DNA of 42,534 nt. Source: Pedobacter sp. ASV28. GTDB taxonomy: Bacteria > Bacteroidota > Bacteroidia > Sphingobacteriales > Sphingobacteriaceae. The notes beneath the pieces are model-generated. The model searched no databases. It was not told where the DNA came from and worked only from the letters and a program-made list of their open reading frames with translations. The position numbers were made by a program, and so were the translations under genes. The stretch's first letter is position 1. Each line of letters starts with the position of its first letter. This document shows, in pieces, positions 1-6,940 of the stretch. The DNA lies in NCBI RefSeq assembly GCF_016428855.1, contig NZ_JAELTN010000043.1, positions 1 to 42,534 on the forward strand, written 5' to 3'.

Positions 1-138
1 TTTAAACGTACGGTACTGGAAGTAATGCGCCAACCCTTGGAAGATAGAAGGGTCAGCATTTCCCGGGCAAAATTTTCGGTAGAATACCCTTCCAGTTTTA
101 TGCTGGTCGCTTCGATGAATCCTTGTCGTTTTGCATGA
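1..138 (+). pseudogene. yifB: Fragment of YifB/ComM-type Mg-chelatase-like AAA+ ATPase
   Basis: Frame 1 is open from the left edge to a TGA at 136-138 and encodes 45 residues. They include [20 protein letters not shown], then a [12 protein letters not shown] stretch. This matches the part of YifB/ComM that follows Walker B, where the intact protein continues with a CxCG-type loop and about 170 more residues. Here the similarity breaks just after MNPC and a stop follows four codons later. The left part lies outside the window, so the gene may be full length up to this point. The remaining AAA+ lid and the C-terminal domain cannot be present in frame, so the product should be inactive. Identification is from recognisable sequence; the loss of function is inferred. 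Confidence 0.75.
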
Positions 139-462
139 AGCTGTCCCCCTAAGAAAGATGGATATGATGTTTGAATTTTCAATCCAGAGAAGCTATCTCA
201 GATTCAATAAATTTACAAATAGATCGCTTGAAACGTTGCATTGACAAGTTTTTCTACTAAGCTAGCCTGAAGAATTCGATACCGAGTGACAACAATTAAT
301 TTCAGAAACAAAGCATTCAGAAATAAGTAAAATAAAAAGATAATTAAACCAACTTCTTTTTGTTAGGTTGCCGATTTTTGCATTCAAATCTTGTAGTTTA
401 TGAAGAGGCTGTATCATAATTCAGCCGCGAATTTGCCAAACAGTATTTTATTTTCAGTAAAT
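139..462. other. Non-coding stretch, possible degraded yifB tail
   Basis: No convincing open frame is present. At about 217-292 two adjacent plus-strand frames read LKRCIDKF and then an S-x-K-x-x-stop-RI-x-x-x-V-x-TI pattern. This is reminiscent of the conserved YifB C-terminal segment (AIDK...SARAYDRILKVxRTI), with one stop and one frame change. If real, roughly 250-300 bp between it and the 1-138 fragment has been deleted. The match is weak and could be chance. The rest is AT-rich and holds nothing I recognise. Confidence 0.3.
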
Positions 463-834
463 TTAAACAGGTTGCTTACCGATCAAATTTTTATGGCTTG
501 TGCCCCAAACTTCTAATTCCATGATCACTGACTTCAATGCGTATCCAATTTCAGTCAGCTCATATTCTACACGTGGCGGTACTTCTGCATAAACAGTCCG
601 GCTGATTATTTTATTCTCCTCGAGCTTACGCAGTTGCAAGGTCAACATCCTTTCAGTAATACCAGGTAATTTCTTCTTTAGTTCTCCAAATCTAAGTTTT
701 CCACTTAATAACCATGAACATATTACCAATGTCCATTGTCCGCCGATGATATTTGTGGCATATGCTTCCGAACATTCATCGCTCAGAGCAAGCTTATTTG
801 AGAAGTTTGTTGAGGTTTGCTTGATCTCACTCAT
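463..834 (-). CDS. HxlR-family winged-helix transcriptional regulator
   Basis: The 123-residue protein has the whole HxlR layout. An N-terminal region with one cysteine (DECSEAYATNIIGGQWT) leads into a winged helix, LRFGELKKKLPGITERMLTLQLRKLEENKIISR, followed by the wing with PPRVEYELTEIG. HxlR proteins bind DNA as dimers and often repress or activate a divergently transcribed oxidoreductase in response to electrophiles or redox stress, the cysteine sometimes acting as sensor. Here the divergent neighbour is a broken NAD(P)H oxidoreductase remnant followed by an intact saccharopine-dehydrogenase-like gene, so its original target may be lost. The ATG at 834 gives the usual family length. Family assignment is firm; the target is inferred. 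Confidence 0.9.
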   Translation of the reverse strand: MSEIKQTSTNFSNKLALSDECSEAYATNIIGGQWTLVICSWLLSGKLRFGELKKKLPGITERMLTLQLRKLEENKIISRTVYAEVPPRVEYELTEIGYALKSVIMELEVWGTSHKNLIGKQPV

Positions 835-930
835 TACTTACATTATTTATAGTACCTAACAATTAGCCGGCAATATACAAAATATCATGTGGAACCCTAA
901 CTTTGCCTTCAATAAATCAATAATTGAAAT

Positions 931-1094
931 ATGAAAACTTTGACAATTGTGGTACATCCTCATATTACTAAGTCTGTGTTGATAAAAAATGGCTTGATTA
1001 GCGGCTTGGACTTCATGCATCTGAAAGCAACATCGCACTTGTTGAAGATCATATTCAGCATTTCTGGATGAATTGTGAACGACTTCACACTTAA
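931..1094 (+). pseudogene. Frameshifted N-terminal remnant of flavodoxin-fold NAD(P)H oxidoreductase
   Basis: An ATG at 931 opens with MKTLTIVVHPHITKSVLIK, which resembles the first strand and phosphate-binding loop of KefF/MdaB-type NAD(P)H dehydrogenases (typically MKTLIVIxHPN...S..N). This frame ends at 1071 after only 46 codons. A second frame reads SESNIALVEDHIQHFW to a TAA at 1092-1094, and I cannot place that segment in the family. The remnant sits divergently next to the HxlR regulator, where such quinone reductases are commonly found. I therefore read it as a deleted, frameshifted target gene. Confidence is moderate because only about 25 residues carry the similarity. Confidence 0.45.
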
Positions 1095-1132
1095 AATGAA
1101 AAATATAAAATTATATAGTTAAAAAAATTAAC

Positions 1133-2146
1133 ATGGAATCACAGAAAAAACGAATCTTAATTGTGGGTGGTTATGGAATGGTTGGAAGTAATATCGCACG
1201 ACTAATCAGACAAGCTGATCAGAGCATCGAACTTATTCTTGCAGGTAGAAATCCGCAAAACGGAATATCCTTATCGAAGGAATTAAAACATTCAGAAACA
1301 GCTTATATCAATCTTGAAGAAGGCTTCGATTTAAGTCACTTTCAGAAAATTGATCTGATTATATCAGCAGTGGATGATCAGAGTAATATAATAAGAGAGA
1401 CTGCTATCTTAGATGGCGTAGCGTGTATTGCTGTAAGCGAATTAGCTGATCAAATTTCTCCCACGGCATTTCTAGGCCTGCACAAAAAAATTGTTGCGCC
1501 AGTTGTATATGCTGGTCATTGGCAAGCAGGAATATTAACCCTTGTGGTTAAACAACTAGCGAATAAATTCAGCCATATAAAAACTATCGAACTTGCCGGG
1601 CTATTTGACCCAAAGGATAGTGTTGGGCCGCTAGTTGCAAACGAAGTCAGTGGTTTTGTTGGTGATGCTCTGATCCGAAAGGAAGGAAATTGGCTATCAT
1701 TACAAGCAAAAGAAAACCCGAGAACTATTGATTTGCACAATCATTCATCAGCAATAGGTTACCCACTCAGCACGCTGGATGTTCCGAGTATAGCCGCTTT
1801 TACGAGTGCGAAAAATATTCGGTTTGACTTTATCATAGGGGAATCAATGGGGAGTAATAAAGGCCTGGAGGCTTCTCATGATTTATACATTACTATTGAA
1901 GGCACCCTACTATCCGGCGAAAAAAGAAAACTCAGCACGATCGTATCCGGCCCGAGAGGAAATTCCCATCTAACAGCTGTTGGCGTATACTTGATTGCAG
2001 AAAAGATATTAGGTCTTAATGGACAGCCTGAAAATAAAATTGGAGGTTTATACCTTCCAGAAACTATTGTCCCAAGTCATAATATCAGTAACCGCTTAAA
2101 AGAATTTGGAATTGAAATAATTGAGAAAACCTTGGAAAGTTTGTAG
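1133..2146 (+). CDS. Saccharopine dehydrogenase-like NAD(P)-dependent oxidoreductase
   Basis: The 337-residue protein begins with a beta strand and a dinucleotide-binding loop, RILIVGGYGMVGSNIARLIR (glycines at 12, 13, 15 and 18), followed by an acidic/basic AGRNP turn typical of the saccharopine dehydrogenase NADP-binding family. The middle and C-terminal parts (residues about 120-337) contain a mixed alpha/beta region with GxFDPKDSVGPLVANE and GPRGNSHLTAVGVYLIAEKI, as in uncharacterised relatives of this family. No substrate can be assigned; true lysine-pathway function is unlikely because the gene stands alone. The ATG at 1133 is the first in frame. Its position after the HxlR gene and the oxidoreductase remnant suggests membership in a redox or detoxification cluster. 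Confidence 0.7.
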   Translation: MESQKKRILIVGGYGMVGSNIARLIRQADQSIELILAGRNPQNGISLSKELKHSETAYINLEEGFDLSHFQKIDLIISAVDDQSNIIRETAILDGVACIAVSELADQISPTAFLGLHKKIVAPVVYAGHWQAGILTLVVKQLANKFSHIKTIELAGLFDPKDSVGPLVANEVSGFVGDALIRKEGNWLSLQAKENPRTIDLHNHSSAIGYPLSTLDVPSIAAFTSAKNIRFDFIIGESMGSNKGLEASHDLYITIEGTLLSGEKRKLSTIVSGPRGNSHLTAVGVYLIAEKILGLNGQPENKIGGLYLPETIVPSHNISNRLKEFGIEIIEKTLESL

Positions 2147-2168
2147 AACTTAATCATAAAATAATAAC

Positions 2169-2372
2169 GTGAAAAAACTAACATTAACAACATCCATCTT
2201 ACTGTCAGTCGGTATCGAAACCATAGCACAACCGGTAAGTTACCTTCCTAATCAAAATACATTTCAGCCTGTTGTAAATCCTCAAAATATGAGGAACTGG
2301 AATGACGAAATATGGACCATTGATCTTTATAATTCCAATGCTGCGACGCAATTTATAACGGAGACAGCTTAG
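2169..2372 (+). CDS. Short secreted protein, probably a truncated gene
   Basis: A GTG start 22 bp after the preceding gene gives 67 residues. Residues 1-21 look like a signal peptide (KKLTLTTSILLSVGIETIAQ, with AQ at the likely cleavage site, as is common in Bacteroidota). The mature part, PVSYLPNQNTFQPVVNPQNM and onward, matches no family I can name. Just before the stop the next frame continues sensibly (DAIYNGDSLAINLYGS), down to the start of the following gene. This suggests a frameshift in a formerly longer secreted protein. It may be translated, but a functional product is doubtful. Confidence 0.4.
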   Translation: MKKLTLTTSILLSVGIETIAQPVSYLPNQNTFQPVVNPQNMRNWNDEIWTIDLYNSNAATQFITETA

Positions 2373-2443
2373 CTATAAACTTATATGGAAGCACGCCAGA
2401 CACAAGCATTACTGAATCTATTCACATTCAAAAACAAACAAAA

Positions 2444-2791
2444 ATGAAAAACGCAACGATATTACACAAAGCCAACGAATTCGTTAAAAAGGGAAACTAT
2501 GAAAGTTTTCTAGTCTATTGTACAGAGGATACCAAATGGGTTTTTGTAGGGGAACGTATCCTTGATGGGAGAGATAAAGTACGGGAGTATATGAAAGAAT
2601 TCTATTTGGAACCGCCTGTATTTACCGTCGAAAATACCATTGAGGATAGTAGCTATGTAACCGTGACAGGTGAAATCACCTTGAAGGCTGCAAATGGAAC
2701 CTATAACCACTATGATTATTGTGACGTCTGGCGCTTCGAAAATGGAAAAATCGCAGAATTGAAAGCTTTTGTCATAGAAAAGAAATCTTGA
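2444..2791 (+). CDS. NTF2-like/SnoaL-fold protein
   Basis: The 115-residue protein has the single-domain cone fold pattern of the NTF2/SnoaL superfamily. An N-terminal helix (ILHKANEFVKKGNYESFLVYCTEDTKW) leads to a strand-rich part with GRDKVREYM, a VTVTGEITLKAANG strand pair and the characteristic CDVWRFENGKIAELKAF ending. Members act as small isomerases, hydrolases, dehydratases or ligand-binding proteins, so no reaction can be stated. Start at ATG 2444 is well placed and the length is normal. It precedes a broken NmrA/QOR2-type reductase, a partner often seen beside NTF2-like genes in redox and detoxification clusters. Confidence 0.8.
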   Translation: MKNATILHKANEFVKKGNYESFLVYCTEDTKWVFVGERILDGRDKVREYMKEFYLEPPVFTVENTIEDSSYVTVTGEITLKAANGTYNHYDYCDVWRFENGKIAELKAFVIEKKS

Positions 2792-3012
2792 ACCGGAGAT
2801 TGCTGACCTAGTATCAGAAATCACAGGGGCAACGGTAGCTTATAACCAAACAGTCATATGTTGCGCAGCTTGTACAGCAAGGCGTTCCTGACGATGATGC
2901 AGCGTATCTATCAAGGTTCGCTGGAGCGATAGCCAGAGGAGAGTTCGAAACCAGCAAAAGTGATATAAAACAATTACTAGGCAGAAGTCCGATTTCTTTA
3001 AAAGATTTTTAA
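2790..3012 (+). pseudogene. C-terminal remnant of NmrA/QOR2-type NAD(P)H oxidoreductase, frameshifted
   Basis: Starting in the stop region of the NTF2-like gene, one frame reads EPEIADLVSEITGATVAYNQ. A +1 shift at about 2843-2851 continues it as QSYVAQLVQQGVPDDDAAYL, then FAGAIARGEFE and finally LLGRSPISLKDF with a TAA at 3010-3012. This is the substrate-binding C-terminus of atypical SDRs such as quinone oxidoreductase 2, which carry LxxLVSxxTGKxVxY...GVP...A...DxGIARG...LxxLIGRPTTPL. The whole Rossmann domain is missing, so it is a deletion remnant with a frameshift. The match spans two frames in register, which makes chance unlikely. Confidence 0.7.
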
Positions 3013-3129
3013 AAAAGCATATACGGTAAATAAATCAAAGGAGCTCCACTTCGTGAAATAATCCATTCAAACCATTGGTAGTCATACTTTATGATGCCCT
3101 GTAGGCACTGCTAGGAGAATTTATTTTTC

Positions 3130-3516
3130 TTATTTATCCAATAAACTTTCAAGTTTTAGCAAATGTTTTGGAGTCGGAACACGGATACCATTTTCCCACT
3201 CTGTTACCGTTGACGGGTCAACTTTCAGGAGATTTCCAAACTTCTTGGAAGTGATTCCATTTCTGTAACGGTAGGCCTTAATTCGTCCAGAAAGTGTTGT
3301 TTCGTTAAAGCATAATGGACTGTAGCCCAAGAATTCGATAATTTTCGGATAGAAGATAATCTGCGGGGTACTTCTGTTGTTTTCCCAGTAGGTCACGCAA
3401 TCAGTACTTACGTTAAAAATCTTCGCGATATCACTCTGAAAAAGCTTTAGATCCATTCTTTGCCTTTTTATGTGTTCACCAATTGAAACTGGATTTTTTG
3501 GATATGCAAGATGCAT
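3130..3516 (-). CDS. Tandem helix-turn-helix (XRE-like) DNA-binding protein
   Basis: The 128-residue protein holds two consecutive XRE-type HTH domains and almost nothing else. The first is at about 10-62 (IGEHIKRQRMDLKLFQSDIA, recognition region VSTDCVTYWENNRSTP). The second is at about 76-126 (LSGRIKAYRYRNGITSKKFG, recognition region DPSTVTEWENGIRVPTPKHL). Both carry the typical VxxWExGxxxP ending of the recognition helix and following turn. Two domains in one chain suggest binding to a direct or inverted repeat as a monomer. There is no sensor, protease or toxin domain. The gene stands alone, convergent with the preceding remnant, and no target can be named. Confidence 0.8.
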   Translation of the reverse strand: MHLAYPKNPVSIGEHIKRQRMDLKLFQSDIAKIFNVSTDCVTYWENNRSTPQIIFYPKIIEFLGYSPLCFNETTLSGRIKAYRYRNGITSKKFGNLLKVDPSTVTEWENGIRVPTPKHLLKLESLLDK

Positions 3517-3688
3517 TGGTTTTCCGGTTTTGGGTCTTATACGCCTATAACTTTACAGTTTTTGGATAAACCCTTAACTGAAGATGAAAGAACAAGCAAT
3601 CGCAAGATTTGATTATCCAGAGGAACTCAAGGAAAAGCCGTATCAGACCGGGGGTCAACTTATTTCAGGACGGGACCGTTTTAATAAA

Positions 3689-3717
3689 AAAGCCCGAAGT
3701 TCACCACTTCGGGCTTT
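3689..3717 (-). terminator. Rho-independent terminator of the NHL-repeat gene
   Basis: A perfect 12-bp stem (3689-3700 paired with 3706-3717, core AGCCCGAAGT) with a 5-base loop is followed on the minus strand by a run of T residues at 3685-3690. It lies 18 bases after the stop of the minus-strand NHL-repeat gene. Stem strength and T-run orientation fit termination of that gene. Confidence 0.9.
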
Positions 3718-3734
3718 GGTATAGGGTTGTTTTG

Positions 3735-5195
3735 TTATTTTCCCTTGACCACTATTGGATCACTATAAGTAGTTGTTCCGTTATAATCTACCTGTGCTAC
3801 TCTTACATAAATGGATTGGCCGGCTTTTGACTGCACTTTCAAATCGGCAAAACTATCGTTTTGTTTGGCACATGAAGCCGCCATGGCCACTACCAGCACT
3901 ATCATGGCCAACCTTGCCATTCTGTTTCTAACCACTGGTAAAAAGAGGAAGCCCAAAAAACCAATACCGGCAAGTGCTAACTGGCCCAATTGGTAAGTAG
4001 CTGTATAGGCGATAACTTCGGAAGAGTTGCCATTGGCCGCTTTGGAAGCTACCGTGCCCAGGTTGGTCCAACTGCTGCCATTTACAGATGCCTGCACCAC
4101 AAATTGTTTGTTGTTGGCTTCGCTTGTGGTTTGCCATTGCACCTGCAATTGATTGCTGGCGCTTAATTGGGCATTAAGGCTGGTGAAAGCTACAGGTAAT
4201 ACGGATAGGTCTATAACTTTACGTATCCTGTGGTTAAAAGGGTCTGCTACATAGAGCTCGCTAGAGGCATTAAATGCTAAACCTGTTGGATAGTTGAATG
4301 TAGCTGTAGTGCCAGATCCATCAGTAAATGGAAGAGCGGCCCCAGTGCCCGCAACAAGCTTCGCTACTTTTGTAGGGCTCACTTTATAAATGCGGTTGTT
4401 CCCTGAAATGGATACATACAAGTTTCCCGAAGAATGCATGGCCAGACCAAGGGGGGTGCCAAAGGTCCCAGAGGCTATATAGGTGCTTGCTACACCTAGT
4501 GGTGTAATCTTTATGATCTGATCATCCCCATCTACGACATAAAGATTTTTTGAGGCATCTGTGGTTAAATTAGCTGGATAGTAAACAGCGGTAGAAAAAG
4601 TACTGACCATACCCGCAGGGGTGATTTTACGGATTGATGTAATCTCGTTATCACCAGATTCGCTAATATAATTGTCGCTAACATATAAGTTGCCATCCAC
4701 ATCTATGGTAATGCCCGAAAGATTGCTAAATGAGGCTTGGGCAGCCGGTCCATCAATAATTTGGGCAACCCCATTACCCGCAAATGTGGTGACTACCCCA
4801 GCGGGCGTAACTTTACGTATCCGAGTTATATCGCATACATATAGATTGTCATTTTTATCAATGGCCATTGCTAGTGGACTAAAAAAAGCTGCCGCCGTGC
4901 CCGTACCGTTTAAAAAAGCACTGGTACCATTACCTGCAAGTGTAGTAACTACCCCAGTGGGTGTAATTTTACGAATTCGTTTGCCGCCTTCTTCGCCAAC
5001 AAAGACATTTCCCTGGCTATCCACTACTACGGCCCACGGGGTCCAAAGGCGTGCTGCAGTGCCGGTTCCATCTAGAAAGGCCGCAGTACCGTTGCCTGCT
5101 ACTGTGCTAACGGTAACCTGTGCGGAAACATTAATCCCTAATATTAGCGCTATGGCTAATAAGAAGAGTGAGAGTTTGTTAAAAGATTTGATCAT
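3735..5195 (-). CDS. NHL-repeat beta-propeller surface protein with internal membrane/lipobox-like insert
   Basis: The 486-residue protein has a signal peptide (1-25, ending in NVSAQ), then six or so NHL-type repeats (about 26-330) with recurring GxVTTLAGNGTxAFxxGTG and NLYVxDxxxxRIRKITP motifs, which fold as a beta-propeller. Residues about 338-400 begin the LPVAFTSLNAQL module common in Bacteroidota exported proteins, here with EANNKQFVVQASVNG. This module is interrupted at about 405-448 by two hydrophobic segments separated by RNR, the second ending MAASCAKQND like a lipoprotein signal. It resumes with AGQSIYVRVAQVDYNG and the chain ends GK without a T9SS sorting domain. A role in carbohydrate or protein binding at the surface is plausible but unproven. 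A strong terminator follows. Confidence 0.8.
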   Translation of the reverse strand: MIKSFNKLSLFLLAIALILGINVSAQVTVSTVAGNGTAAFLDGTGTAARLWTPWAVVVDSQGNVFVGEEGGKRIRKITPTGVVTTLAGNGTSAFLNGTGTAAAFFSPLAMAIDKNDNLYVCDITRIRKVTPAGVVTTFAGNGVAQIIDGPAAQASFSNLSGITIDVDGNLYVSDNYISESGDNEITSIRKITPAGMVSTFSTAVYYPANLTTDASKNLYVVDGDDQIIKITPLGVASTYIASGTFGTPLGLAMHSSGNLYVSISGNNRIYKVSPTKVAKLVAGTGAALPFTDGSGTTATFNYPTGLAFNASSELYVADPFNHRIRKVIDLSVLPVAFTSLNAQLSASNQLQVQWQTTSEANNKQFVVQASVNGSSWTNLGTVASKAANGNSSEVIAYTATYQLGQLALAGIGFLGFLFLPVVRNRMARLAMIVLVVAMAASCAKQNDSFADLKVQSKAGQSIYVRVAQVDYNGTTTYSDPIVVKGK

Positions 5196-5280
5196 AAAAT
5201 TAAAAGATTTAAACTATAAAGATAGTATTCCTTGCTATTGTGTAAAAAGCTATCCATAATTTATTTTGTAAGTGTTTGTA

Positions 5281-5332
5281 GAGCAGTGAGTAAAGAATAA
5301 AGAGTAAGGAGCAAAGAACAAGGAGCAAGACC
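5281..5332. repeat. Purine-rich degenerate short tandem repeat
   Basis: The intergenic stretch between the divergent NHL and DUF5684-like genes (5196-5486) contains about six imperfect copies of a 6-8 base unit of the type GAGTAAAG/GAGCAAGG in tandem. Similar degenerate repeats are frequent between genes in Sphingobacteriaceae. I see no hairpin or reading frame in it. The remaining bases of the gap presumably hold the two divergent promoters, but I cannot pick a convincing element. Confidence 0.5.
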
Positions 5333-5486
5333 ATAGAATAAAGCTTCTATAAAGCGGGGTAGGTATGTTGGTAAAAGTTACAATTGAAATGATAGACTAA
5401 TAGAGAAATGTCAAGAAATTTTTAAGCAACATTTTGATTTTTAGGGATAAAGATTAACTTTACTATAAACTAAAATCAAATTAACT

Positions 5487-5966
5487 ATGGAATATTCACA
5501 ATACTCAGATTACTCCTCAACTGGCATGGGCATATTTGCCGGCATTTTCTTTACTATTTGGATCGTTTCTATTGTGCTAGGCATTATTTCTATTGCTGGA
5601 ATGTGGAAAACCTTTGAAAAAGCAGGGAAACCAGGCTGGGCGGCCATTATACCCATTTACAATATTTATGTGATGATCGAGATTGTGGGCAAACCTAGTA
5701 TTTGGCTGTTATGGTGTATTTTACCCTGTGTTAACTTTGTGTTCTGTATCTGGCTACTTAATCTTGTAAGTAAAAGTTTTGGAAAAGAAGAAGGCTTTAC
5801 AGTAGGGCTGTTCTTTTTGGGCTTTATCTTTTGGCCAATACTGGGTTTTGGCAGTGCCAAGTACCTAGGCCCTTCGGCTGCGGAAGCCCAGAACAGGGCT
5901 TTTGGAAATCAGCAGTTCAACAACCCTAACGATCCGTTTAACCAACCTCCACAAAATCAGTATTAA
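5487..5966 (+). CDS. DUF5684-like small integral membrane protein
   Basis: The 159-residue protein has about four transmembrane segments (roughly 15-40, 48-75, 78-98, 105-128) and the family signature: a W-x-x-FEKAGKPGWAAIIPIYNIYVMIEIVGKP stretch in two parts around residues 41-72. The C-terminal tail is hydrophilic and rich in Asn, Gln and Pro (about 128-159). Such proteins are of unknown function and often precede signal peptidase or other small membrane proteins. Here it abuts a DUF2752 gene with no gap, so the two are almost certainly co-transcribed and perhaps translationally coupled. Start at ATG 5487 is clear. Confidence 0.8.
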   Translation: MEYSQYSDYSSTGMGIFAGIFFTIWIVSIVLGIISIAGMWKTFEKAGKPGWAAIIPIYNIYVMIEIVGKPSIWLLWCILPCVNFVFCIWLLNLVSKSFGKEEGFTVGLFFLGFIFWPILGFGSAKYLGPSAAEAQNRAFGNQQFNNPNDPFNQPPQNQY

Positions 5967-6308
5967 TTGTTTTTGATATTGGATATCATTGATCTATCCG
6001 CTTTGTTGTTGGTAAGAAAAGCGGATATTTTTTTACTGCCGTGTCCGTTCAAATACCTTACCGGGCTCGATTGTCCGGGCTGTGGTTTTCAGCGTTCTGC
6101 ATGGGCTCTTTTTATGGGACATTTTATGCAAAGCTTTCGGCTTTATCCGCCTACCATTCCCTTTCTGCTCAGTTTTGTAGCAGGTGTTGCGACATGGTGG
6201 TTTAACCTAAACCGATATGAAAAATGGTTAAAGGCCATGTATTTTTTTACTGGATTTGTAATGATGGTCAATTATATTTACAAAATTATATTTCATCACT
6301 TACATTAA
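5967..6308 (+). CDS. DUF2752 integral membrane protein
   Basis: The 113-residue protein carries the DUF2752 core, CPFKYLTGLDCPGCGFQRSA (Cys at about 26, 36 and 39), followed by two or three transmembrane segments ending near residue 105. Function is unknown; the conserved CPGCG has been taken as a possible metal or redox site. The only start before the motif is TTG at 5967, directly after the TAA of the DUF5684-like gene, so translation is probably coupled to termination upstream. The first ATG lies after the cysteines and would destroy the domain. The SGNH hydrolase gene follows after 9 bases. Confidence 0.8.
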   Translation: MFLILDIIDLSALLLVRKADIFLLPCPFKYLTGLDCPGCGFQRSAWALFMGHFMQSFRLYPPTIPFLLSFVAGVATWWFNLNRYEKWLKAMYFFTGFVMMVNYIYKIIFHHLH

Positions 6309-6317
6309 GTATTTTTT

Positions 6318-6932
6318 ATGATAAAACCGCTATCTTATTTGGCATTGGGCGATTCGTATACCATTGGAGAGGCCGTAGGACAGGAAGTATCTTTTCCCTA
6401 TCAGCTTTCTGCATTGCTCAATGAAAGAGGCTTGCCTATAGCGGTAAATCCCGAAATTATAGCGAAAACAGGATGGACTACCGATGAATTGTATCAGGCT
6501 ATACAAGAAAAGAATGTGCAGCAAACATTTGATCTGGTCACCTTGCTGATAGGGGTAAATAACCAGTATAGGGGATATTCGCAAGAAGTATACAGAAAGG
6601 AATTTGCCGAACTATTAAAAATGGCCATTGATTTTGCCGGTGGCAATAAGGAACGGGTATATGTACTTTCCATTCCCGATTGGGGCGTAACTGAATATGC
6701 CAAACAGCATGGCAGAAATTTAAAGACCATTAGCGGGGAAATAGATGCTTTTAACGAGATCAACAGGCAGGAAACCTTGTTGAGGCAAGTTTCTTATATA
6801 GATATCACGCCAATTTCCAGGCAAGATGAACCCGAACTGACGGCCAATGATGGTTTACACCCCTCGGGTAAAATGTATGGCCAATGGGCAGGTCTTTTGG
6901 CGCAACAGGTTTTTGGAAATTTTAACAGATAG
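6318..6932 (+). CDS. SGNH/GDSL-type hydrolase
   Basis: The 204-residue protein has the SGNH blocks in order. Block I is YLALGDSYTIGE with nucleophile Ser13; block III is LLIGVNNQYRG, containing the oxyanion Asn; block V is NDGLHPSGKMY with Asp178 and His181. It is close to the family's minimal length and lacks a signal peptide, so it is probably cytoplasmic. Members are esterases, lipases, thioesterases or acetyl-xylan/peptidoglycan esterases, and the substrate cannot be told here. It is the last gene of a three-gene run with the DUF5684-like and DUF2752 genes. Confidence 0.85.
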   Translation: MIKPLSYLALGDSYTIGEAVGQEVSFPYQLSALLNERGLPIAVNPEIIAKTGWTTDELYQAIQEKNVQQTFDLVTLLIGVNNQYRGYSQEVYRKEFAELLKMAIDFAGGNKERVYVLSIPDWGVTEYAKQHGRNLKTISGEIDAFNEINRQETLLRQVSYIDITPISRQDEPELTANDGLHPSGKMYGQWAGLLAQQVFGNFNR

Positions 6933-6940
6933 CACATATG

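Noticed and set aside
856..1038. Minus-strand open frame of 60 residues overlapping the oxidoreductase remnant
   Set aside because: No family resemblance, no signal and poor codon pattern; the plus strand carries a recognisable remnant instead.
3584..3725. Short plus-strand frame starting MKEQAIARFDYPEELKEKPY
   Set aside because: It reads like a protein fragment but runs through the terminator stem of the neighbouring gene and I cannot tie it to a family; kept only as a possible remnant.
4672..5259. 195-residue plus-strand open frame opposite the NHL-repeat gene
   Set aside because: It is the complement of repeated NHL coding sequence; its low-complexity Ala/Pro/Val content is an artefact of the repeats.
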